Shown in pieces: positions 23,401 to 33,556 of a DNA stretch of 64,000 bases. The first letter of the stretch is position 1, and the number at the start of each line of letters is the position of its first letter. Both the position numbers and the translations under genes were made by a program. The DNA lies in assembly GCF_018446385.1 (NCBI RefSeq), contig NC_056004.1, positions 29,146,492-29,210,491 on the forward strand, written 5' to 3'. This DNA is from Zingiber officinale (Eukaryota; Streptophyta; Magnoliopsida; Zingiberales; Zingiberaceae). Below the pieces are notes generated by a model. The model did no database searches. It saw only the letters and a list, made by a program, of their open reading frames with translations, and was not told the DNA's origin.

Positions 23401-24125
23401 CTCAAAATTAGTGGAGGCCAAACCATTGGCAAAGATAAGTGAATAGATGGTCATCCAGTTCATCTGGCAAAATATCTTGTGTCGGTTTGACATCCCCCGA
23501 CGGCTCGTCTCAGACAATGAGAGGCAATTCGTAAGCCGGAGGCTCAAAGATCAAAGAATAGTACGAAGGCTATGGTATCCATTAGGCCTTCACCTCACTG
23601 GCTTATCCCCAAAGTAATAGCCAAGTAGAAGTCACAAATCGGGAGATTCTCAGAGGATTGCAAGCTCAGCTTGACCACGCAGGAGGCAGTTGGGTCGACG
23701 AACTCCCTAACGTCCTATGGGCCCTACGCATGGCCCCGAAGGAGGCGACCAGCGTGTCACTATTCCATCTAGTGTACGGCGGTGAAACACAAGTCCCGGT
23801 GGAAGTCGGAGTGGAGTCTGATCGGGTGCAACACTACGACAAGGAGAACAACAAGCGAAGATTGATGGAGCTAGACTTGGTTAACAAAGCATGGTACAAG
23901 GTTGTCATTCGGCTGATAGCTTATCGACAATGAATGAAAAAGAGCTACAACAGGAGGGTTATCTCGCGATCCTTCCATGTCGGCGATCAAGTATGGAAGA
24001 GGATAAAATTGGTTGGCGATGTCACCAAACTCGAAGCTCCATGGGTGGAACCCTATAAGGTCGTGCAAAAACTCTGCTCGAGAGCATATTATTTGGAAGA
24101 CGAAGACAGAAGATGGCTGGAATGA
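20490..24125 (+). pseudogene. Element A pol (protease, RT, RNase H, integrase), broken
   Basis: Fragments in several frames follow the Ty3/gypsy order. Protease: FVDTGNLVN near 20565-20590, with the DTG triad kept but the usual next Ser being Asn. RT: 20879-22169, with FPSWLANMVLVSK, RVCIDFRDLNKACPKDF and the active-site variant YVNDILIK near 21670, where the family has YVDD, so the copy is catalytically dead. RNase H: about 22080-22460 (YQPRTAIKAQALADF) and a second RNase H-like part to ~22700. Integrase: zinc-binding remnant near 23100-23190, core about 23330-23640, C-terminal part 23658-24125. At least ten frame breaks or stops. No active product is possible. Confidence 0.88.
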
Positions 24126-24273
24126 CCGTGGAGTGCGAACCACCTCCAACCCTATAGGGTCAGGTAAGAGGTGCATGAATAATTATATTTACCCGTATAT
24201 GCATACATGTCTTCCGAATGCAGGAGAAATATGAATAAAATCACAAGCATTCCAAACATACGAGTTGGTCGGA

Positions 24274-25211
24274 CATATTAAGTCGAGCGGTGACCTTAAA
24301 CCCTTCTCTTCATCAGCGGTTGAGCGGTGACCTTAAACCCTTGTCTTCATTAGCGGTCGAGCGATGACCTTAAATCCTTGTCTTCATCAGTTGTCGAGCG
24401 AAAACCTTAAACCCTTGTCTTCATCAGTAGTTAAGTGGTGACCTTAAACCCTTGTCTTCATCAGCGGTTGAGTGGTGACCTTAAACCCTTGTTTTCATCA
24501 ACGCCTGAGAGGCGACTTTAAACCCTTGTCTTCATTAACGGTCGAGTAGCGACCTTAAACCCTTGTTTTCATCAACGGTCGAACGACGACCTCAAACCCT
24601 TGTCTTCATCAGCGATCAAGCGACGACCTCAAACCCTTATCTTCATCAATGGTCAAGCGGCTACCTCAAACCCTTGTCTTCATCAGCGGTCGAGCGACGA
24701 CCTTAAACCCTTGTCTTTATCACCGGTCGAGATCCTTGTCTTCATCAGTGGTCGAGCGGCGACCTTAAATTCTTGTCTTCATCAGCGGTCGAGAGGCGAC
24801 TTTAAACCCTTATCATCATCAGTGGTCGAGCAACAACCTTAAACCCTTATCATCATCAGTGGTCGAGCGACGATCTTAAACCCTTATCTTCATTAGTGGT
24901 CGAACGGTGACCCTAAACCCTTGTCTTCATCAGCGGTCGAGCGACGACCTTAAACCCTTGTCTTCATCAGCGGTCGAGCGACGACCTTAAACCCTTGTCT
25001 TCATCAGCGGTCGAGTGGTGACCTTAAACGCTTGTCGTTATTAGCGGTCAAGTGATGACCTTAAACCGTTGTCGTCATCAACGATTGAGCGACGACCTTA
25101 AACCTTTGTCGTCATCAGCGGTCGAGCGGTGACCTTAAACCCTTGTCTTCATCAGTGGTCGAGCGGCGACCTTAAACCTATGCCTTCATCAACTGTCGAG
25201 CGGCAACCTTA
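24274..25211. repeat. 37-bp tandem array of element A
   Basis: About 25 copies of a ~37-base unit, consensus CGGTCGAGCGGCGACCTTAA followed by ACCCTTGTCTTCATCAG. It begins about 150 bases after the integrase C-terminus and continues for a few bases after element E at 32518. Units vary by point changes; one or two are shortened near 24730. Variable tandem arrays between pol and the 3' LTR are known from Tat-type elements. This is not a CRISPR array: there are no unique spacers. Confidence 0.92.
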
Positions 25212-26512
25212 TGATGGATCGAAAGCGCTAGAGGGGGGGGTGAATAGCGCTCGTGGCTATTTTAGTAATTTAAAACTAAGAGTAGAAACGCAGTGGAAAG
25301 TAAATGCAAACACACAGAGACACAAGTGGTTTACTTCATTCGGAGCCTATATCGACTCCTACTCGAAAACCCGCGGTCCTTGACCGCTTTCGGTGGGCAA
25401 CAACTATATAGCGCAAATCTTTACAAATAGATGAGTACAAGTATGAACTTAAAAAGAAAGATTATATCGACAAAATACAAATATGAAGTGGTTGTCGATT
25501 GTCGGAGTAGCAGAGTCTAGTTGAAGCTTTCGGAGCAGCGTATAAGGGCACACGTTCTTCTGTTCGAATTGGTGTCTGTGCTACACCTCGAGGCCTCCTC
25601 TTATAGCTCTGCAAGATCTGATCTAGATCCCCAAGTCTCGGGATCAGCTTTGACTCGAAGAGGATCAGTTGACCGATCCTCATGTTCGGTCGACCGATCA
25701 GATGATCTCCACTGCATTTGATTCGTCGATCTGTCGCTTCGCTTCGATCTGGTCAAACTTTATCCCTGGGTTCGGTCGACCGATCCCAGGGTCTGGTCGA
25801 CCGATCAGTCTCCTCTGACCCGCACATCTCAGCTTGATCCAGTCGACACCTATCCCAGGTTCGGTCGATTGATCCCTGGTCGAGCCCGGTCCAACTTCTG
25901 GAGACTTGATCTGTTAGCTTGGAGGTTCGGTCGACCGATCCCAAGGTTCGGTCGACCGATCCCGGTCAGTTCTATCCCTGCACAAAAATATTAGTTTCTT
26001 ACAAAATAGAGTTAGAACACAGAAGATAATATATATAAATAAATTTGACAGTCACCAGACTGTCCGGGTCTGACTTCGGGTTTCCGACCGAAAACCCTAG
26101 GTCAACCCGACGCCTATTGTTCCCTCTACGGGGAACGCGTCCTCACCTACTCCACTCAGGAGATTTACCTGATGCAGTTTGGCCCTCCAGACCGACTGTA
26201 CTTTCCGCCTAGGGTTACCACCCCCTAGGACCTAGGGTTACCGCCCCCTAGGGTTTTCCTCCGCCTAGGGTTACCTCCCCCTAGGACCTAAGGTTGCCAC
26301 CCCTTAGGGATTGTTACCTCCCCCTAGGACTTAGGGTTACCACCCCCTAGGGTTTTCACCTGCCTAGCCGCAGCTAGGACTTTTGCCTAAGTATTACTTA
26401 GGACTTTCCTGCAATCTCCATGAACCTTGTTAGATAACACCACATCTTAACTTTGAGCCCTTTGCCATAATCAAAACTCAGGTTCGATCATCTGGTGCTC
26501 ACTGCACCAACA
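25212..26512 (-). repeat. Element E 3' LTR
   Basis: 1301 bp. On the minus strand it starts TGTTGGTGCAGTGAGCACC and ends CTTTCGATCCATCA. It has several copies of GGTCGACCGATC (25680-25970) and a CTAGGGTTACC-type short repeat (about 26209-26365). It differs from the 5' LTR by repeat-number changes and scattered substitutions. Confidence 0.93.
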
Positions 26513-26530
26513 ATCTCCCCCTTTTTTATT
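26513..26530 (-). other. Element E polypurine tract
   Basis: The minus strand reads AAAAAAGGGGGAGAT directly before the 3' LTR, the usual plus-strand primer site. Confidence 0.85.
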
Positions 26531-27532
26531 ATGGCAACTTCGGGTCAAAGTTAAGTAAAACATAACATTAAATAAATGAATAAATAATGGAAGTTAACCA
26601 TGAGCATGAATGCAATTTAAAGTTTATGCTTCCCCTTTTATTATGTTTAATTTCTTGATTTCTTAACTTTGACTTATCACTCCCCCTTTGACATAAATCA
26701 AAAAAGTAATTAACACAAGAGAGAAATCGTCTCTTTAATTTTAAGCTCCCCCTAAATGGTAGCATAGTTTAAGTACTTAGACTTTGAGAAAATTTTTTTT
26801 TGTTAAGTACTTTAATTTAAAAGGTTTTTTGAAAATAATAGTTTTCTTAAAAAGACTTTTCTTTTAAAAAATTGTTTTGAAAACCACTTAGCTAAATTTG
26901 AAATGCTTAGCTATGTTTTCAGCTTAAAAATGATTGAGTTGAGAAAGTATCTTGCCAAGTGGCTAAGTTTAGAAGATAATTTAACTCAGTTTAATTAGAG
27001 AAAACTTAACTTCTAGAGGAGTTATAATTAAAAGTCAAGTTAAACTTCTAGAGGAGTTATAACTTTAATTTTAAAGCTAAGTTAAAGAATACCCTGAATT
27101 TTTGAAGGTAAGGAAAAATAAGTCAAGTCAAAGATAATTTTATTTTAAAAATCAAGAAAAAATTACTTTAATGAACAACTAACTTGGAAAAACTAACTTT
27201 AAGACTAACCCAAAAACACTCCCCCTTAATTAATGCCTTAATAACTTTAAGTAAGACTATTCATTCAAATTCAGTTGGTCCAAGCATAAGTCAATTTGTT
27301 TCAGACTATTTACTTTTGAGAGGTATCAGAGCCCTAAAGTTCATGCTTGAGTGAACTCAAACTGGTTTAAATATCAAGCACGTTGTTTTGTGGCCACTTG
27401 TCTAACAATTTAGCTACTAGCTGATTACCTAGAGGGCAACAGCTTTCACTTGGTTAGTCAAGTTAAGTCACTAAATCCAGTTAGATTTGACTAGTGCTGG
27501 AAGACTTAACTTGATTACTGTTGACTTGGTTT

Positions 27533-28130
27533 TTAACGCTCAGACTCATATTGATGCATAGATATAAGCATTCTTGAGTCCAGGCTATACCCTTGTTGAC
27601 ATGCATTACAGATTGAGTTTTCAATAACTTTTAATTTAGGCAACCCTCTAACTAGTCCATTATGACTCATTTTTGAAATGAGTCTAGTGCGAGTGTGACC
27701 TAATCTTCTGTGCCACAACTCAGTTTCCTCTTATTTTGTTAGAAAACACTTTATTGAGGATGTTGGTAGATATATGATGTAGACATTATCTTTCCTAGTG
27801 CACTTAAGTATGATTTTTGGATTTTCAATATGTTTAACTATACATTCAGACTTGGTAAAATTAACTGAGTAACCAGTATCGCATAATTGACTTATACTTA
27901 ATAAATTAAAATTGAGATTTTCAACTAATAAAACTTTTTGATTAATAAAATCGGAGTTAAGTTCGATATTACCTTTTCTGATTACCTTAAGTTTACTGTC
28001 ATTGCTGAACGCAACCGATCATAGGTTCTTTAGTTTGAGCTTAGTAAATTTCAATTTATCTCCAGTCATATGTCTGGAGCATCCACTGTCCAGTATCCAT
28101 TGATCTAATTCCTACACATAAAGTAGTTGA
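27533..28130 (-). pseudogene. Element E protease and GAG-pre-integrase remnants
   Basis: Near 28085-28125 the minus strand encodes WILDSGCSRHMTGDK, the copia aspartic protease site (DSG). At 27533-27718 lies the GAG-pre-integrase motif WHRRLGHTRTR with a later CNAC, the zinc-binding HHCC part. After that the usual integrase core, RT and RNase H do not appear before the polypurine tract, so pol was cut short. Intervening frames carry stops. Confidence 0.8.
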
Positions 28131-29418
28131 ATTAGATTTTTCCTCTTTGATCAAAAGACAGCTTAATTGAGGTAAACTCCCTAATTTTTAATTTTACCCA
28201 ATCTAGGTTAATTATTAGTTAATCCTATGGGGGATTGTTAGAAATAATTAAACTATTAATCTTAAGGGTTTTGAGTAAATTAAGAAAAATTTAAGTTAAT
28301 TGAATTTTGAAAAATATTTTAAGTTAATTAGTTTTTTAAAAAATATTTTAAGTTAATTAAAAAATATTTTTAGTTAATTTAATTTGAAAAATCTTTTAAG
28401 TTAATTATTTAAAAAAAATATTTTAAGTTAATTGAAATTAAGATATAATATTGAATTTGAATTACTTATGAATTTAATTTTGAATTTCAATTAATTATAA
28501 TTATGAATTTAATTTTGAATTTCAATTCCTTAGTCATCTCACCCGATCTTAAATTTTCAATCAGGAATTCCTATAATTTTTGTGAGATGAATTGAGGTTC
28601 AATTTTAGGATTATGTTTAACTTTGTGTTAGATTCAGGTTTAGCTTTGAGTTCAACAAGTAAACATTCTTTGGATAAACTTCTGGGCTATGGTGAGTCAC
28701 AAGGAACTCATTAAAGTAACCATGCCTTCAAGGTTTTCCAAATAGTCCTACCCATTGAACTTAATACTAAACCTTGGTCTAACTAGTTATGATCCATTTA
28801 AGGGTAGCTTCGGTCAGTTCCACTTTGTCAAATGTACTAGATCGAAGCCATATCTTCCTAGACATGCGATGCCCAAGCTTCCCTAACGTACTATCATCCA
28901 AAAACTTCACCAGTACCGTTGGTCAAGTTAAACCTAGCCTATTTTATCTAACCTTAATTACCCTGCCGGGTAGTCTACTCTTGTTTACCCATTTCGGGTA
29001 GATTAAGTTTGGTTACCTAATCGAGTAGTTTATTTGCGGGTGTCAGCTATTCTGGATCCTCCTTCTATTTATAATTGAATTTAGAATGTTAAATTTTAAT
29101 TTCGAATTTTTAATTAAATTTTGAATTTTAATTTTGAATTGAATTTTGAATTTTAATTTCGAATTTTTAATTGAATTTTGAATTTTAATTTAATTTCGAA
29201 TTTTTATTGAATTTTGAATTTTGAATGAATTTTGAATTGAATTTTAATTTAATTTAATTTAATTTAATTTAATTTAAATTTAGTTTTATTTTAATCGTTT
29301 TTCTTCTAGCTCCCCCTGGATCATAGCCTCGATATGGTCTATCGAGGTAATGTATTTGATCCTTAGGAACCCAATATTGTCCGAGTCCAACTTGATTGAT
29401 CAGGTTGAACTTGGCAAC

Positions 29419-30075
29419 TCATGCTTGGACCATTTTTCTATTTGTTCTTTGTATGAGAGATAAATATGACTTATACTTATTTTTCGATTTGTATCCTAGT
29501 CCAGTTCGATTGTAGATTGCCCTTTGTGTTCCAAGAATCAAGTCAAGATTCTTGGGCCCCAAGGAAAATCGTTCTAAGGTTGTCTTTAAATCCTTGACTT
29601 GACTTTTCAGGTTGAAATTCTCTTCCTCAAGTTTTTGAACTTGAGTTGAGGTTCCAGTCTGAACTGGATCAGTCAAGGATTCGTTATTAGTCGTTTCTTT
29701 AAGGAGTGTTACCTCCTTCAGAAGCGACTTGATTCGAATTTTGGACTTAGCTACTTTATGCATCAAATAATTAATTAAGCTATATAAACGAATTTTACTC
29801 ACAGAGGGGTTTGGCCCTTCAGAAACGGATGCGGATCCGTGGCTTCTCTCGGACTCGGCTTCCGATTCGTCCTCGCTTCCGGATTCGTTGGTGTAGTCCT
29901 GGGCCGTCAACGTGAGAAAATTCGTCTGCTCGAGTTCTTCGTTGTCGGATTCCTCGGAAGAAGACTCGTCCCATGTTGCTTTTAAGGTCTTCTTCCTTTT
30001 TGGTTTCTTTGGATCCTTTTGGTTCTGGCAGTTTGCCTTGATGTGCCCCTTCTGATTGCACCCGTAGCAGGTCAC
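29419..30075 (-). pseudogene. Element E gag C-terminus with zinc knuckle
   Basis: A 218-codon frame whose start is arbitrary (it reads on upstream). The zinc knuckle CX2CX4HX4C (CYGCNQKGHIKANC) binds element RNA in the nucleocapsid. A Lys-rich then Glu/Ser-rich stretch and a heptad-like coiled coil follow. It lies downstream of the gag core in another frame and is separated from it by stops. Confidence 0.82.
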
Positions 30076-30413
30076 TTCTTGACCTTTGAGCTTGGTTGGG
30101 CTTCTTTGGACTGGATGGCTTTTCTGACGTCCTTTTTGTTGAAGCCCTTCTTTTTGTAGAGTTTCTTTACTAGGTTGACTATTTCAGTTGTAAGCTCGTC
30201 GTCATCTTCTGAATCTGGTTCTTCTTCTTACTCTGGTTCGGTTATGCGCTTTATCTTTGATTCGCGCATTCTCCCTGTTCCTGCAACCAAAGCCAACTCT
30301 TTCTCGGTCGGGCGTGCATTAGTCTATTCATAAAGTTTGAATTCTGCAAAAAGTTCATCTAACTTAATGGTAGATAGGTCCTTAGAAACCTTGTAGGCAT
30401 CTACCATGGATGC

Positions 30414-30944
30414 CTACAAGGTGTTCCTCGGAAAGACATTTAAAGAGTACCTTATGATGTCCCGGTTATCTACCTTCTGTCCAATTGCATGAAGACCGTT
30501 GAGCAGATCTTGAATCCGGGCGTGGAGTTGGGCAGCTGTCTCACCTTCCTGCAGTTTGATATTAAATAATTTATTGAAGATCAGGTCTCTTTTACTTACT
30601 TTGGTGTCGGGCGTTCCTTCGTGAAGTTCAATGAGCTTCTCCCATAGCTCCTTGGCACTGTTGAAGGGGCCGACGCGGTTAAGTTCTTCTTTTGATAGGC
30701 CACACTGGAGGGTGCAGGTCGCCTTGGCATTAGCTTCCACCTTCTTAATCAGAGATGTGTCCCAGTCCTCGTATGGTAGTGGCTTGCCGGCGCTATCAGT
30801 TGGTAGTTGGAGTCCGGTTTTGACGATCATCCAGACTTCAAAATGAGTCTGGAGATATGCCTCCATCCGACCCTTCCAGTACCCGAAGTTGTCTCCGGTG
30901 AATAGCGGGGGGCGAGCTGTACTGTAGCCTTCTTGAAGGGTTAT
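30414..30944 (-). pseudogene. Element E gag core (UBN2-type)
   Basis: It encodes the copia gag N-terminal core: EGYSTARPPLFTGDNF in the frame upstream of 30866, then RMEAYLQTHFEVW, ELWEKLIELHEG and LFNIKLQEGETAAQLHAR. The usual start ATG is missing upstream (ATA at the expected place) and the frame ends at a TAG where the family has Trp. It forms the capsid in intact elements; here it is broken. Confidence 0.87.
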
Positions 30945-31188
30945 TTTAGATCAACTCTGAAGAAAATAAATGACAAGAAATTTCCAGGACTTAGTCCTGG
31001 ATTAGTAGTGCTGGAAGTATTAAAAAGAAAATGGACTCGAGTGGTGTTGCACCAACTTCGAGCAAAAACTGATTTGAGAAAAGAATTAGAATATAGCTAT
31101 AAGGCTAAATTCTAATTGACTCCGAAAAATCTGAAACTACCACGAAAAATTATTTTGAATGGTGGTTGCACCGATTCAAAATGACCCC

Positions 31189-31200
31189 GCTCTGATACCA
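31189..31200 (-). other. Element E primer-binding site
   Basis: The minus strand reads TGGTATCAGAGC two bases after the 5' LTR, the standard initiator tRNA-Met primer site of plant copia elements. Confidence 0.9.
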
Positions 31201-31202
31201 AT

Positions 31203-32517
31203 TGATGGATCGAAAGCGCTAGAGGGGGGGGGGTGAATAGCGCTCGTGACTATTTTAGCGATTTAAAACTAAGAGTAGAAACACAGCGGAAAGTAAATGC
31301 AAACACACAGAGACACAAGTGGTTTACTTCGTTCGGAGCCTATCTCGACTCCTACTCGAAAGCCCGCGGTCCTTGACCACTTTCGGTGGGCAACAACTAT
31401 ATAGCGCAAATCTTTACAAATAGATGAGTACAAGTATGAACTTAAAAAGAAAGATTATACCGACAAAATACAAATATGAAGTGGTTGTCGATTGTCGGAG
31501 TAGCAGAGTCTAGTTGAAGCTTTCAGAGCAGCGTATAAGGTCACACGTTCTTCTGTTTGAATTGATGTATGTGCTGCACCTCGAGGCCTCCTCTTATAGC
31601 TCTGCAAGATCTGATCCAGATCCCCAAGTCTCGGGATCAGCTTTGACCCGAAGCGGATCAGTCGACCGATCCTCATGTTCGGTCGATCGATCAGATGATC
31701 TCCACCGCATCTGATCCGTCGATCTGTTGCTCCGCTTCGATCTGGTCAAACTTTATCCTGGGTTCGGTCGACCGATCCTAGGGTCCGGTCGACCGATCAG
31801 TCTCCTCTGACCCGCACACCTCGGCTTGATCCAGTCGACACCTATCCCAGGTTCGGTCAACCGATCCCAAGGTCCGGTCGACCGATCCCTGGTCGAGCCC
31901 GGTCCAACTTCTGGAGACCTGATCTGTTAGCTTGGAGGTTCGGTCGACCGATCCCGGTCAGTTCTATCCCTACACAAAATATTAGTTTCTTGCAAAACAA
32001 AGTTAGAACATAGAAGATAATATATATAAATAAATTTGACAGTCACCAGACTGTCCGGGTCTGACTTCGGGTTTCCTACCGGAAACCCTAGGTCGACCCG
32101 ACACCTACTGTTCCCTCTACGGGTAACGCGTCATCACCTACTCCACTCAGGAGCTTTACCTGATGCCAGTCCGGCCCTCCAGACCGTCTGGACTTTCCGG
32201 CTAGGGTTACCACCCCCTAGGACCTAGGGTTACCGCCCCCTAGGGTTTTCCTCCACCTAGGGTTACCTCCCCCTAGGACCTAAGTTTGCCGCCCCTTAGG
32301 GTTTTCCTCCACCTAGGGTTACCTCCCCCTAGGACTTAGGGTTACCACCCCCTAGGGTTTTCACCTGCCTAGCCGTAGCTAGGACTTTTGCCTAAGTATT
32401 ACTTAGGATTTTCCTGCAATCTCCATGAACCTTGTTAGATGACACCACAGCTTAACTTTGAGCCCTTTGCCATAATCAAAACTCAGGTTCGATCATCAGG
32501 TGCTCACTGCACCAACA
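31203..32517 (-). repeat. Element E 5' LTR
   Basis: 1315 bp, the pair of the LTR at 25212-26512. The ends are the same. The GGTCGACCGATC and CTAGGG repeat clusters differ in copy number from the partner. Confidence 0.93.
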
Positions 32518-32764
32518 CCTTAAACCCACGTTCACGCCATGAAAATGGTCAAGCGTCGACATTAAAACCAGAGAAGATCGATCAGCTAAAAAAACAGATC
32601 GGAAGAACACGAGGCCACACTTCGGTTTACGCGACATCTGATCTAAATACAAGTCAAAAATGTCGAACGACCAGAAAGAGACAAAGAAAAATAATGGTTT
32701 GCCAGACTGACTATCATTCATTGATATTTCAAAAAATATAAAAGTAAAACCCACATAAGCAACT

Positions 32765-33556
32765 TTACTCAAGATAATCTAAAATATCATCGGGCAACGA
32801 CTCAATCAGCTTGTCCCGACTAATGATCTTGCTTGTCAAAGCGGTGGGGAGGTAGCTGCCTTATTTCAATTGATCGAGAGTCCTATCGATAGCAAGGTCG
32901 AATAGAGGTAGCCTCCAATCGACGACCTTGTTGTTAAAAGCATCCGAACGGATGTAAGCCTGCTTTATGATGTCGAACCTGCTTGACTCGGCTCCTTGGT
33001 AAGTCTCTAATACCGCTCGGGAAGCTTTCAGCTCTTCCTTCAACTTGGCCAGCTCTTCATCTTTTTCGGTGAGCCGGGTCTTCACTGTGGTCTGGTCGGC
33101 CGATCGTCCATCCTGCTCAGCCTTCAATGTGGCCTCCACCTCCTTTAAGTTTTGGGCCAACACTAGTGACTCCTTATTTTTGATCTTCAAGTCCTCGATA
33201 ACCTAGAGCTTTCTGGTGTTGGCCAAATTGAGCTTGGACTCGAAGGAGCTGACCTGTTTAACAAACCGAGCCAATTGATCAGCATGCTCAACGCATTTGC
33301 TCTTCTCCGCCTCCAGCTGTTCGGAGCTTTTATTCAGATTGGATCTTAGTTGAGCCATCTCAGCACTCATTTGCTCCGGCTACACCTGGTAAGTAGATGA
33401 TTGGTCGCTCGGGGCTCGCAGTTGCTTGACTTCCTGCTCTAAAAATACGAGCCTTTGGAACATGGCCAAGATCTCTACCCAATACTACAAGGAAATGAGA
33501 AATATTTTAGGGTCAAGCGATGACAAAAAGTAACTTGTAAAATACTTACCCCAGTG
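32765..33556 (-). pseudogene. Element A antisense ORF, 3' part with intron
   Basis: Read on the minus strand, a coiled-coil protein (Lys/Glu-rich heptads, ELAKLKEELKASRA, then YIRSDAFNNKV) ends SLPDDILDYLE at TAA 32765-32767. The same C-terminal fold and gene position occur in element B. A 65-base intron, GTAAGTATTTT...TTCCTTGTAG, spans 33549 to 33485; seven bases before its donor, element C begins, removing the upstream exons. In-frame stops (near 33381, 33210 and 32860) break the frame. Tat elements are known for antisense ORFs between pol and the 3' LTR; the protein role is unknown. Confidence 0.75.

Larger units (their letters stand above)
25212..32517 (-). mobile_element. Element E: non-autonomous Ty1/copia retrotransposon
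   Basis: A 7.3-kb minus-strand element inside element A's tandem array. It is flanked by the 5-bp duplication CCTTA (25207-25211 and 32518-32522); joining the flanks restores the array unit. LTRs are 1301 bp (25212-26512) and 1315 bp (31203-32517), TG...CA on both strands. The PBS, two bases from the 5' LTR, reads TGGTATCAGAGC (initiator tRNA-Met type). The polypurine tract reads AAAAAAGGGGGAGAT. Internally there is gag, a zinc knuckle, and protease and GAG-pre-integrase remnants; the integrase core, RT and RNase H are absent. About 1.5-2 kb of AT-rich filler separates the remnants. It would have moved only with help in trans. Confidence 0.93.
18372..33556 (+). mobile_element. Element A: degenerate Ty3/gypsy (Tat-type) retrotransposon
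   Basis: Order: 5' LTR (3' end fixed at 18953, start near 18372 uncertain), primer-binding region TTGGCGTTGTCTGTGGGA, gag (from 18997), protease, RT, RNase H and integrase remnants (about 20490-24125), a 37-bp tandem array (24274-25211), then an antisense coiled-coil ORF (32765-33556). Element E interrupts the array (25212-32517). Element C follows at 33557, so A's own 3' end and 3' LTR are not seen. A TATA box (TATAAAAGG, 18730-18738) lies in the LTR. Many stops and frameshifts mark it as the oldest recognisable layer. Gag-protease-RT-RNase H-integrase order and the antisense ORF place it with Tat elements. Confidence 0.85.

Noticed and set aside
24600-24842. 80-codon frame in the 37-bp array
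   Set aside because: It is only the repeat read in one phase; the protein is a repeat shadow.
24274-25211. CRISPR-like array of ~37-base repeats
   Set aside because: Units are directly tandem without unique spacers and lie inside a plant retrotransposon; there are no cas genes.
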